Shown here: in pieces, positions 1 through 6,403 of the stretch
Position numbering within the stretch: the first letter of the stretch is position 1
How the letters are laid out: each line of letters starts with the position of its first letter
Assembly: GCA_046758085.1 (NCBI GenBank)
Contig: JBHHZP010000156.1
Span: 1 to 8,225, forward strand
DNA length: 8,225 nucleotides
Direction of reading: 5' to 3'
From: VRUB01 sp046758085
GTDB lineage: Bacteria > Pseudomonadota > Gammaproteobacteria > Acidiferrobacterales > SPGG2
Notes under the pieces: generated by a model
Told to the model about the DNA's origin: nothing
Seen by the model: only the letters and a program-made list of their open reading frames with translations
Databases searched by the model: none
Translations under genes and position numbers: made by a program

Positions 1-22
1 GACTTCTGTGGGACCAGACACG

Positions 23-280
23 ATGGTTAAGATGCCTTCCTTGGAAAGGCTCGTGCAAGTGCTGGGGGCCGCCGGGTCTGCCCATCACGACTACGAGCAA
101 AACGTTCTCGGCGGTGCGCACGACGAGCAATGGGCCGGGTTCTATGCTGCCTTTGTGCTTGGCCGTCTCGGCGATTTTGCGACACTCAGCTCGCTTGCGA
201 AATGGCTGGGGGAGGCCCCAAGCGATGACGATTGGGCGGAATCGGCGGCTCAGTACGTTCTAGATCAGCTCGGGCAGTAG
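23..280 (+). CDS. Small hypothetical protein, about 85 residues
   Basis: I do not recognise a named family. The product is short, soluble and mostly helical, with no signal peptide or membrane segment. It carries an acidic, histidine-containing stretch (SAHHDYEQNVLGG) followed by an aromatic DEQWAGFYAAFVLGRLGDF segment, and ends in AAQYVLDQLGQ just before the stop. I chose the ATG at 23. The frame is also open through a GTG at 8 and on to the left edge without a stop, and a further ATG lies at 32, so the gene could begin outside the window. No clear Shine-Dalgarno sequence is visible before any of these starts. It converges on the BenE-family gene, whose stop lies 155 bases away. The protein-like composition and the clean stop support a real gene; its function is unknown. 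Confidence 0.6.
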   Translation: MVKMPSLERLVQVLGAAGSAHHDYEQNVLGGAHDEQWAGFYAAFVLGRLGDFATLSSLAKWLGEAPSDDDWAESAAQYVLDQLGQ

Positions 281-297
281 CGGCGGAAACGTTCGGC

Positions 298-327
298 GGT
301 GCTTAGATCATGAACTGCCTAAACACC
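298..327. terminator. Possible hairpin between convergent genes
   Basis: GGTGCTTAG (298-306) and CTAAACACC (319-327) can pair with one mismatch around a 12-base loop. It lies 18 bases after the stop of the small hypothetical gene and between two convergent genes, where a terminator is expected. No T-run follows on either strand, so Rho-independent termination is doubtful. The rest of 281-435 shows nothing I can name. Confidence 0.2.
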
Positions 328-435
328 CGTTCAAGCCCACGCCGGCGGCGCTGGCAGGGCTGTGCTATATCGTGACCGCGTGACCAGACCTGGCAAGGGC
401 GGTTCGCTGAGGTGGCGAAAAGGGGCGGGGTGTGT

Positions 436-1677
436 TCACTGCCTGCGCCAGTGCTCCAGAATTTGACCGCGTTCTGCCAGCAGGGATGCGACTAACCCGG
501 CAATCACCGCCCAGAACGCTGACGTGATACCGGCGAAAGCGAACGGCGTGGTGGCCACTGCAAATGCCACGACCGCGCCAAAGCGCAGCTTCTCGGTAAA
601 TGCCTTGGTCATGGCATCTTGAAATGAAGAGAGGATTGCCAGCCCCGCCAGAACGAAGATGTACGACTTGGGCAGAATACCGATCAGCGAAGCAACCGGC
701 ATAGCCGCGAAGGCGAGCAATATCGTCAATGTGGCGGCGATGAGGTTAGCCCAATACCGGGTACCAAGGGGTCCCGCGTCAGGCGAGGCTAATATCGCCA
801 CGCCGGTACGCGCGACAATGGCGGGGTGCCCACCAAATACCGCATTGACGATCGAGTTGAGACCGAGAACGACGGTGACCCGGTTGACCGGCACGCGGTA
901 TCCCTGTGCCAGCAAGAATCCTAATCCCTGGACGTTACCGAGGCCCATTGCCAGCACCAGCATTGGCAGACTGACCGCGACAATCGCGGGCAGCGAGAAA
1001 CTCATCTCAGGAACCGCAACGATTGGCAGACTCCAGGCGATCGGGGCTGACGTAAACCGTTCGGTGACAAAAACGGCGATACCTCCAGCGATGACAGCCA
1101 GTCCAACCGGCGGTACACGCGGGTTGGCAATGAGGCGCCCGATCAGATAGGCGGCGACCGCGGCGCCGGCCACGGCGATGTCCTCCACTGTGGCGCTGAC
1201 CAGCCGTGTGACGTAGCCAAAAACACTGCCGGCGAACATCCCCATGATGATGGGCAGTGGCAGCCATTTCATGATACGTGCGCCAATCCCGAGGAAGCCC
1301 AGTGCAACGATTAGCACGCCAGCGATCAGATTCGCGCCGACCAGTTCCCCATAACTAAACCGATCCGCCAGAGTGCCCAGATAGATAAGGCCTGGGATGG
1401 TCCATACAATTGGTAGCGGCTGGCGATAGTAAAGGGAAAGGACCACGGAAGCGATCGCCCCGCTGAACCAGATAATGAATATCCAGCTGGAGGTTTGGCC
1501 AGCAGTGAGGCCGAGTTGCTGCGAGACGGCGATGTGCAAGGGTACCGTGCCGAATGCGTACCACACGAAGGCGGTAAGGCCTGCCCACACAGCCGCGGTG
1601 TTGAAGTCTTGCCAGATAGCGGATCGCTTTGCTGTCACCTCGTGTCCGGCAATCATCGGTCGTGACGTCTCGCTCAT
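436..1677 (-). CDS. BenE-family transporter (benzoate/H+ symporter-like)
   Basis: This is an inner-membrane secondary transporter of 413 residues, close to the usual length of the BenE family (about 390-400). It has about a dozen hydrophobic segments after a short polar N-terminus of some 22 residues. Family-like landmarks are RQPLPIVWTIPG (about residue 85), the segment LPMLVLAMGLGNVQGLGFLLAQGYRVPV cut by family-typical glycines (about 238-265), VFGGHPAIVARTGVAILASPDAG (about 280-302), and a C-terminal ITSAFWAVIAGL. The founding members move benzoate with protons, but no benzoate catabolic genes lie nearby, so the substrate here is unknown. The ATG at 1677 is preceded by an AGGGGAG ribosome binding site (1688-1682). 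It is the last gene of a minus-strand block, 44 bases after the DUF1127-like gene, and may be co-transcribed with it. Confidence is high for the family and low for the substrate. Confidence 0.85.
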   Translation of the reverse strand: MSETSRPMIAGHEVTAKRSAIWQDFNTAAVWAGLTAFVWYAFGTVPLHIAVSQQLGLTAGQTSSWIFIIWFSGAIASVVLSLYYRQPLPIVWTIPGLIYLGTLADRFSYGELVGANLIAGVLIVALGFLGIGARIMKWLPLPIIMGMFAGSVFGYVTRLVSATVEDIAVAGAAVAAYLIGRLIANPRVPPVGLAVIAGGIAVFVTERFTSAPIAWSLPIVAVPEMSFSLPAIVAVSLPMLVLAMGLGNVQGLGFLLAQGYRVPVNRVTVVLGLNSIVNAVFGGHPAIVARTGVAILASPDAGPLGTRYWANLIAATLTILLAFAAMPVASLIGILPKSYIFVLAGLAILSSFQDAMTKAFTEKLRFGAVVAFAVATTPFAFAGITSAFWAVIAGLVASLLAERGQILEHWRRQ

Positions 1678-1721
1678 CTTGCTCCCCTTTCAGTTACCGG
1701 CACCTGCACACCGTTATCCCG

Positions 1722-2170
1722 CTATGTATCAAGCCGCGGACCTGCGATCATCGTCATTAGTAGCCATCGCATCGACCGTGCCCATTGTCGTGATCGTTCG
1801 GCCCGCAATGTGTTCTGCGCTCGCGATGGTGAAACCTTATGAAACATCTCCTCGACAACTGAAAAAATTTCGCTTGGCTGCATGCCGATGTTTTCCAAGG
1901 CTCGGTTATCAAGCGCCTTCAGTGCGCGAATATAGGTGTTAGCTTACGTTCGCGTGCGACCGGCCTAAGGACGGCGCGTACGGAATTGATCGCGGCCGTG
2001 ACGCTGATGTGGAGCCCGTATGCCAAACCCCTCATCGCCCACGCGCCTAGCCTTTTGGACACGGCCGCGCGTGAATCACTGCCTGCGTTAAAGTATCCCC
2101 TGATGTGTTCAGGGCTCGGGACCGGGCGCTCGCGCCCAGTCAATTTCGGTAAACTATCTCTTGTTAACAT
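1722..2170 (-). pseudogene. DUF1127-like protein gene, split by one frameshift
   Basis: The gene starts at ATG 2170 with a strong AAGGAG site (2182-2177, six-base spacing) and reads in frame 0 to residue 76 (...SVRAVLRPVARERK). It then runs out of frame to a stop at 1919. Resuming one base back, at 1943, restores an open frame to a TAG at 1722. That frame begins ANTYIRALKALDNRALENIG and continues MQPSEIFSVVEEMFHK. The stretch LKALDNRALENIGMQPSEI matches the DUF1127 pattern of an LDDRxLxDIG-like core followed by SEI. Joined, the two parts give about 149 residues: a polar N-terminus, a middle helix (LGAWAMRGLAYGLHISVTAAIN), the DUF1127-like core and a basic tail. Small DUF1127 proteins elsewhere bind RNA or affect phosphate and carbon metabolism; the role here is unknown. 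The break is one missing base near 1945-1943 and may be a real mutation or a sequencing error. No slippery heptamer is present. Confidence 0.7.
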
Positions 2171-2191
2171 AGCTCTCTCCTTCTAAAGTTC

Positions 2192-2220
2192 ATTACGGTG
2201 ACTGTGGAAAGAATTAGCAA
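2192..2220 (-). promoter_or_regulatory. Candidate sigma70 promoter for the DUF1127-like gene
   Basis: On the minus strand, TTGCTA (2220-2215) and CGTAAT (2197-2192) are separated by 17 bases, and each matches the -35 or -10 consensus at four of six positions. The site sits 22 bases before the start codon, inside the 65-base gap after the methyltransferase gene. It could give the downstream pair transcription independent of the methyltransferase promoter. This is a consensus match only. Confidence 0.3.
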
Positions 2221-2235
2221 ATTGTCACGTGTCAC

Positions 2236-3042
2236 TCAGGCGGCGTTCGAGTCCGACGGCGCCTCCTGGCGTGCGGTACGCTTGCCGAAGAGCCGTGGAA
2301 CGAGCATAGGTACCCGCTGCCGATAGCCGGCATACTCGCGGTGTGCCGTCGCAAGATCACGTTCCTCGAGCTGAATGGCAATGAGAATGTAGCCTGTGGT
2401 AGCGAGCGCGAAGACGAGATGGGCGACGGTCATCGTTGGCGCAGCCCAAAACGCGAACAGCCAGCCCACGTACAGCGGATGGCGCACCAGTCGATAAGGC
2501 CCTGGGGTAGTAAAGCGCAGCGGGGTATAAGGCTTGCCGCGCAGGTAGAGCCACACCTGGCGTAGCCCGAAGAGATCAAAGTGATTGATCAGGAAGGTGG
2601 TAACGAGCACCAGTGCCCAACCAAAGGCAAAAAGCGCGTATAGCACAGTGCGTCCAGACGGGTTCTGTAGGTCCCAGATTGTTCCGCCCATGGGCTGCCA
2701 GAAGGCAAAGAGCGCAAGCAGCGCCACGCTTGAGAACAAGACGTAGGTCGAGCGCTCCACCGGCTGCGGCACGATCTTCGTCCACCAGCGCTTGAACGCC
2801 GGGCGCGCCATGACGCTGTGCTGCAGCGCGAAGAGCCCGAGCAAGGCCAGGTTGATGAGCAGGGCCTGTTCTACCGGGCCCTGAGCGGGGCCGTCCAGCG
2901 TCGTCGGCACCGCGAAATTACCGACAAACCCCACGGCATAGAGAAATGTACCGAGGAATAGCATATAGCAGACGGCCCCGTAGATAAAACCGGCAATTCT
3001 GCCGAAGGTGTTTCCATTGGTTTGCTCATCGATCATGTTCAT
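2236..3042 (-). CDS. mddA: Methanethiol S-methyltransferase-like membrane protein (MddA type)
   Basis: MddA proteins methylate methanethiol with S-adenosylmethionine to give dimethyl sulfide, and belong to the wider isoprenylcysteine methyltransferase/NnrU membrane family. The 268-residue product has about five to six hydrophobic segments. Family-type landmarks are QHSVMARPAFKRWW (about 74-87), LINHFDLFGLRQVWLYLRGK (about 151-170), the RLVRHPLYVGW methyltransferase motif (about 184-194) and LEERDL (about 225-230) followed by HREYAGYRQRVP. These fit MddA better than other ICMT relatives, but the substrate is inferred from resemblance. I place the start at ATG 3042 because a perfect AGGAGG lies eight bases before it. 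An in-frame ATG at 3072 would add ten residues but has no ribosome binding site. It heads the minus-strand block with the DUF1127-like and BenE-family genes, and diverges from the SARP-type regulator across a 258-base region with operator-like repeats. Confidence 0.75.
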   Translation of the reverse strand: MNMIDEQTNGNTFGRIAGFIYGAVCYMLFLGTFLYAVGFVGNFAVPTTLDGPAQGPVEQALLINLALLGLFALQHSVMARPAFKRWWTKIVPQPVERSTYVLFSSVALLALFAFWQPMGGTIWDLQNPSGRTVLYALFAFGWALVLVTTFLINHFDLFGLRQVWLYLRGKPYTPLRFTTPGPYRLVRHPLYVGWLFAFWAAPTMTVAHLVFALATTGYILIAIQLEERDLATAHREYAGYRQRVPMLVPRLFGKRTARQEAPSDSNAA

Positions 3043-3050
3043 TTTCTCTG

Positions 3051-3056
3051 CCTCCT
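3051..3056 (-). promoter_or_regulatory. Ribosome binding site that fixes the methyltransferase start
   Basis: On the minus strand this reads AGGAGG, eight bases before ATG 3042. It lies inside the reading frame that would be used by the upstream ATG at 3072, and so argues for the shorter 268-residue protein. Confidence 0.7.
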
Positions 3057-3165
3057 GTTGGTTACGGACCATTGCAAGTCAAACCCGGGCGTTTCCGCTC
3101 CCCTCTTTCGATTTCAGGCCGACAGGACCAGGCGCCTGCCAACTGCTGATCAGTATCCTCATGTC

Positions 3166-3237
3166 GCGTCACAGATCCGTCACCATAGCCATAAAATTCT
3201 GATGGCAAGCGTCAAAAATCCGTAAAATGTCCGAGGG
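3166..3237. promoter_or_regulatory. Phased direct repeats, candidate SARP-type operator
   Basis: GCGTCACAGATCCGTCAC (3166-3183) and GCGTCAAAAATCCGTAAA (3209-3226) agree at 14 of 18 positions and start 43 bases apart, about four helical turns. Each contains two CGTMAM half-sites 11 bases apart: 3167 and 3178, then 3210 and 3221. A weaker third element, CGAGGG at 3232, keeps the 11-base step, and CGTAAC follows at 3244, one base off phase. SARP regulators such as AfsR and ActII-ORF4 are known to bind direct repeats spaced 11 or 22 bases. The region lies between the methyltransferase and the SARP-type regulator, so autoregulation and divergent control are plausible. A TAAAAT at 3223-3228 could be a -10 box for the regulator, but no good -35 accompanies it. 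That the regulator binds here is inference. Confidence 0.5.
3188..3215 (-). promoter_or_regulatory. Candidate promoter for the methyltransferase block
   Basis: On the minus strand, TTGACG (3215-3210, five of six to consensus) is followed after 16 bases by TATGGC (3193-3188, three of six). The -35 box overlaps the second copy of the phased repeat, and the first copy lies just downstream of the -10. A protein bound to the repeats could therefore block or recruit polymerase here. The weak -10 box limits confidence. Confidence 0.3.
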
Positions 3238-3300
3238 AAATGCCGTAACAGGAGCGCAAACCCGGCGTCAGCCAAGGATCGAGCAATCTGGTGCGAATGT

Positions 3301-5370
3301 ATGATTAATCTGACATTCACTACCCTTGGTGGCTGCGAGGTCCGAAGCGACAGCGGATCACCGATCGCGCTTCCCACCCGCAAGGCCAAAGCGCTGCTGG
3401 TCTATCTGGCAATGGCGGGAGGTGAGCCGCAAGCGCGCGGCAAGCTTGCCGCGTTGCTTTGGGATCGCAGCGCCGAGGAACAGGCCCGCGCGAGCCTGCG
3501 CCAGACGCTTTCGGCCCTGCGCAAGGCACTTGGCGCAGCTGGAGCCGATGTCCCGGCTACAGACGGCGAGTCAATCCGGCTGGCAGCCGAGGGCATCGAG
3601 GTCGACGCGCTCACGTTTATGCGGCTGATCAACACGGGTACCCTGGAATCGTTGGAGCAAGCCATGGGACTCTACAAAGGTGAGTTCCTTGAAGGCTTTG
3701 CGCTCAGAGAGGAACCCTTCGAGGAATGGCTGATGGCAGAGCGCGCGCGGCTGCATGAGCTCGCCGTGCAAGGGGTGGCAAAGCTTCTGACTCACCACGC
3801 CGAAGCGGGCGCGGTCGAGCGCGCCATTCAGCTTGCCAGTCAGCTACTCGTCCTCGATCCGCTGCAAGAAAATGCGCATCGCGTGCTCATGCGCCTTTAT
3901 GCCGAGCAAGGCCGGTTGGGGGCGGCCTTGAAGCAGTACGAGACCTGCGCACGCATGCTGCAGCGCGAGCTCGGGGTGGCGCCCATGCTGGAGACCCAGG
4001 AGCTATATCAGAGAATCGCCGCGCGCCGTGCAACGGAGGAACCGGTGAAGGCGAGCTCAGGCGCTGACGAAGTGAAGGCCACCGACATGAATGCTGCAAC
4101 TCTCCAGGCCGCGGTCGCAGCAATACGAAGCCAAACACCGAAAACATCGACGAGCGCTATCCACGCGGACCCCTTTGGCGGCAAGCCCGCGCTGGCGGTG
4201 TTGCCATTCAGGAATATGAGCCAAGACCCTGACCAGGAGTATTTCGCCGACGGTGTTACGGAGGACCTTATTACCTCGCTGTCGAGTATTCGCTGGCTCT
4301 TCGTGATCGCCCGCAACTCAAGCTTCACATACAAGGGCCAGTCCCCGAATGTGCAGGACGTGGCGAGTGCCCTTGGCGTGCGCTATGTGCTCCAGGGTAG
4401 CGTGCGCAAGGCTGAAAATCGGGTACGCATCACGGCGCAGCTCGTCGACAGCACCACGGGTACGCATGTCTGGGCCAACCGCTATGACCGGGATCTCGAG
4501 GACATCTTTGCGCTTCAGGACGAGCTGACCGAGACTATTATTGGCGCCATCGAGCCCGAGCTGGGGAAGGCCGAGCGGCAACGCGCCCGATCAATGCGAC
4601 CGGAAAATCTGGATGCCTGGGATCTTTATCAGCGTGGATTGGCGCAGCTCTATAAGTACACCAAAGAAAGCCTAACGCAAGCGCAACAGCTTTTTCTACG
4701 TGCCATCGAGCTCGACCCTGATCTTAGCCCTGCCTTTTCGGCCTCGGCCGAAGCCTATTACATTGGTCTGGTCTACGGATTGGCTGACTCACCGGAGCAA
4801 AACCGCAATAAAGCGCTTGTCGCTGCGCGGCGAGCGGTCGAGTTGGACAGTACAGACTCAGCGGCGCATTGCACATTGGGCCGGGTTTATTACCTGCGAC
4901 GTGAGCACGATTTAGCGATCCCCGAGCTCGAGATCGCGCTCGAGCTGAACCCGAGCTTCGCGTGGGCGCATTACGGCGCCGGCGCCGCGTTGGTGTTTAG
5001 CGGCAGAGCGAAAGAAGCTATTCCGTATCTCGAGCATGCCATCCGACTGAGCCCGCGCGACCCGTATATGGGTTCCTTTCTAGTGCGCATGGCGGATGCT
5101 CACCTTTTCATGCGGCAGTACGACAAGGCCGTCGAGTGGGCACGAAAGGCACTGCGCGAGCCGCATTTTCAGTGGTCACGCCATGCCGTGCTGGTTTCGG
5201 CGCTCGGTCATCTAGGGCGATCGGATGAGGTGCACCGCGCACTGGACGAGCTGTTGCGACTGCGGGCGGATTTCACGCTAGCCTTTGTTCGTAAGTACCA
5301 TCTCATTTCCGATCCCGACGATATGGCGCACTATCTCGAAGGCCTGCGAAACGCGGGAGTATCCGATTAG
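3301..5370 (+). CDS. SARP/BTAD-type regulator with TolB-N-like domain and TPR repeats
   Basis: This 689-residue cytoplasmic protein is most likely a DNA-binding transcriptional regulator. Residues 1-100 form an OmpR/SARP-like winged helix (LTFTTLGGCEVR, RKAKALLVYLAM, RGKLAALLWD, ARASLRQTLSALRKALG). Residues about 103-243 are a bacterial transcriptional activator domain made of TPR-like helices (EEWLMAERARLHELA, LDPLQENAHRVLMRLYAEQG, KQYETCARMLQRELGVAP). After a polar linker (about 244-294) comes a TolB-N-like domain (about 295-415; LAVLPFRNMSQDPDQEYFAD, GVRYVLQGSVRK, QLVDSTTGTHVWANRYDR). TPR repeats fill about 430-680 (AIELDPDLSPAFSASAEAY, AVELDSTDSAAHCTLGRVYY, ALELNPSFAWAHYGAGAAL, AIRLSPRDPYMGS). 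The TolB-N plus TPR half often follows a cyclase or CadC-like domain in other proteins; no cyclase domain or membrane segment is present here. The start suits the family, but its Shine-Dalgarno is weak. The signal and targets are unknown; the adjacent phased repeats suggest autoregulation and control of the divergent methyltransferase block. Confidence 0.85.
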   Translation: MINLTFTTLGGCEVRSDSGSPIALPTRKAKALLVYLAMAGGEPQARGKLAALLWDRSAEEQARASLRQTLSALRKALGAAGADVPATDGESIRLAAEGIEVDALTFMRLINTGTLESLEQAMGLYKGEFLEGFALREEPFEEWLMAERARLHELAVQGVAKLLTHHAEAGAVERAIQLASQLLVLDPLQENAHRVLMRLYAEQGRLGAALKQYETCARMLQRELGVAPMLETQELYQRIAARRATEEPVKASSGADEVKATDMNAATLQAAVAAIRSQTPKTSTSAIHADPFGGKPALAVLPFRNMSQDPDQEYFADGVTEDLITSLSSIRWLFVIARNSSFTYKGQSPNVQDVASALGVRYVLQGSVRKAENRVRITAQLVDSTTGTHVWANRYDRDLEDIFALQDELTETIIGAIEPELGKAERQRARSMRPENLDAWDLYQRGLAQLYKYTKESLTQAQQLFLRAIELDPDLSPAFSASAEAYYIGLVYGLADSPEQNRNKALVAARRAVELDSTDSAAHCTLGRVYYLRREHDLAIPELEIALELNPSFAWAHYGAGAALVFSGRAKEAIPYLEHAIRLSPRDPYMGSFLVRMADAHLFMRQYDKAVEWARKALREPHFQWSRHAVLVSALGHLGRSDEVHRALDELLRLRADFTLAFVRKYHLISDPDDMAHYLEGLRNAGVSD

Positions 5371-5547
5371 GGTGATCGCCTCGTATCAAAGAACGGCAAG
5401 TCGGTGGACATTGGCCCGAGGCACACGCCGCCCCTGTTCGGGGTGGGCGGGTGGCCCGGGTTCCTGGTCGGTGTCGTGACGCCACATCGGTTTGTGGCAT
5501 TGCAATCCCCGCGGTTCTGTGGGCCTGACACGCACGCTTACACCAAT

Positions 5548-5576
5548 CATTAAAGCGTTTTTTGCTACGCTTGATG
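5548..5576. other. Imperfect hairpin after the regulator gene
   Basis: CATTAAAGCG (5548-5557) can pair with CGCTTGATG (5568-5576) with one bulged A and one G-T pair, around a loop containing TTTTTT. It lies about 180 bases after the regulator stop and before the small TPR gene. No T-run follows the stem, so I do not call a terminator. The rest of 5371-5611 is GC-rich and holds no gene I can support. Confidence 0.25.
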
Positions 5577-5589
5577 TAGGCAATTGATC

Positions 5590-5601
5590 GGCAAGCTTGC
5601 C
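5590..5601. repeat. 12-base perfect palindrome before the TPR gene
   Basis: GGCAAGCTTGCC is a perfect palindrome 10 bases before the GTG start of the small TPR gene. The same 12 bases form the core of an 18-base palindrome inside the regulator gene (3436-3453). Immediately next to it, TGCCGTAAC (5598-5606) repeats nine bases found at 3241-3249 before the regulator. It could be an operator or simply chance. Confidence 0.3.
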
Positions 5602-5611
5602 GTAACGAATC

Positions 5612-6082
5612 GTGGGACTTGCAAACTCCACACCCCGTGAAGTGCACAGGGGGCCATTCAACACGCTGTGGCTACGACTCGCCGCGCTACTGCGTCCCGT
5701 CTCGCGTGGCAAAACCGGTATAGCGGCCAATTGGCGCTTGCACAAGACTGCCGGCAAGAAGGCCTTTCGCGCCGGTGACTATACCGAAGCCGAGAAACAC
5801 TTCTCCACTGCCCTCAAGCTGGTTGCGCCGCTGGGCCCCGAAAACCCGCGCGTGGCCGCCACCCTCAACAACATTGCTCTGGTGTACAAGATGCAGGGGC
5901 GGTTCGGAAAGGCCGAGATGTGCTTGCGGCGCGCGCTGCGAATTTACGAGGCCGTGCGACCGGATCATGCGCATGTGGCGACCGTCATGGGTAATCTGGC
6001 GGCGCTGTACGATTCGCAGGGAAAACACACCGAAGCCGAGCCGCTGCGCAAACGCGCGCAGGCCATCATCGGCGCCGGCTAG
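5612..6082 (+). CDS. Small tetratricopeptide-repeat protein
   Basis: The product is 156 residues with at least two to three kinesin-light-chain-like TPR units: HKTAGKKAFRAGDYTEAEKHFSTALK (about 44-69), VAATLNNIALVYKMQGRFGK then AEMCLRRALRIYEA (about 81-114), and VATVMGNLAALYDSQGKHTE then AEPLRKRAQAI (about 122-151). TPR folds are protein-binding scaffolds; the partner is unknown. The first 40 residues are basic with a weakly hydrophobic stretch (NTLWLRLAALLRPV), too short and uneven for a clear signal peptide. The start is uncertain. GTG at 5612 is the first possible start after an in-frame stop at 5603 but has no Shine-Dalgarno sequence, and another GTG lies at 5642. It follows the regulator on the same strand by 241 bases and precedes the hydrolase by 321, so separate transcription is likely. 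TPR units here are of a different type from those in the regulator. Confidence 0.75.
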   Translation: MGLANSTPREVHRGPFNTLWLRLAALLRPVSRGKTGIAANWRLHKTAGKKAFRAGDYTEAEKHFSTALKLVAPLGPENPRVAATLNNIALVYKMQGRFGKAEMCLRRALRIYEAVRPDHAHVATVMGNLAALYDSQGKHTEAEPLRKRAQAIIGAG

Positions 6083-6299
6083 GCCGATTACCAACGCCCG
6101 CGAGCCACCGGTTGGCCCGAGCCCGCCGGTAGGGCGCGGTCGTGCACCCGTGTGTGCCCCCGACCATAACCCCAGCTGTCGGATCTATTGCCAAGTCGCG
6201 CGGCGCCTATGTGAAGGCCGTACGAAAGAGTTGGCCGAGCTTGATAGCAATGGTAAAAGAAAGGAGTTTCGTAAAAAGATCACGGCACAAATAATACGG

Positions 6300-6327
6300 T
6301 TCACACACGCCAACTCGAGATTATTCT
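6300..6327 (+). promoter_or_regulatory. Candidate sigma70 promoter for the hydrolase gene
   Basis: TTCACA (6300-6305, five of six to the -35 consensus) is followed after 16 bases by TATTCT (6322-6327, four of six to the -10 consensus), 76 bases before the hydrolase start. It lies in the most AT-rich part of the gap. This is a consensus match only. Confidence 0.35.
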
Positions 6328-6391
6328 TAACGGTTGCTGAAGTACAGGCCACATTAACGATAGGCCGTGTACCGCTGCTCGCTATCTCAAA

Positions 6392-6397
6392 AGGAGG
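6392..6397 (+). promoter_or_regulatory. Strong ribosome binding site of the hydrolase
   Basis: AGGAGG within AAAAGGAGGGGAG, six bases before ATG 6404. It is the strongest site on the plus strand in this window and fixes the hydrolase start. Confidence 0.75.
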
Positions 6398-6403
6398 GGA
6401 GTT

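Larger units (their letters stand above)
6083..6403. other. Intergenic region, AT-richer, no supported gene
   Basis: The first 150 bases are GC-rich with no recognisable element. The second half is richer in A and T and ends in the hydrolase ribosome binding site. A frame entering from inside the TPR gene stays open through this gap and encodes a charged stretch (KELAELDSNGKRKEFRKK), but it has no start or ribosome binding site of its own and overlaps both neighbours. I therefore read the region as a promoter-bearing spacer. Confidence 0.5.

Noticed and set aside
1475..1942. 155-residue plus-strand open frame
   Set aside because: It runs antisense to the BenE-family and DUF1127-like genes, both of which have ribosome binding sites and family-like sequence; its own product is cysteine- and arginine-rich with no recognisable pattern.
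1935..1955. Programmed frameshift in the DUF1127-like gene
   Set aside because: The shift needed is -1, but the site has no X-XXY-YYZ slippery heptamer and no evident downstream stimulatory hairpin, so a mutation or sequencing error is likelier.
5303..5757. Minus-strand open frames of 114 and 123 residues between the regulator and the TPR gene
   Set aside because: Arg/Pro/Cys-rich products without family features, no ribosome binding site, and overlapping each other and genuine genes.
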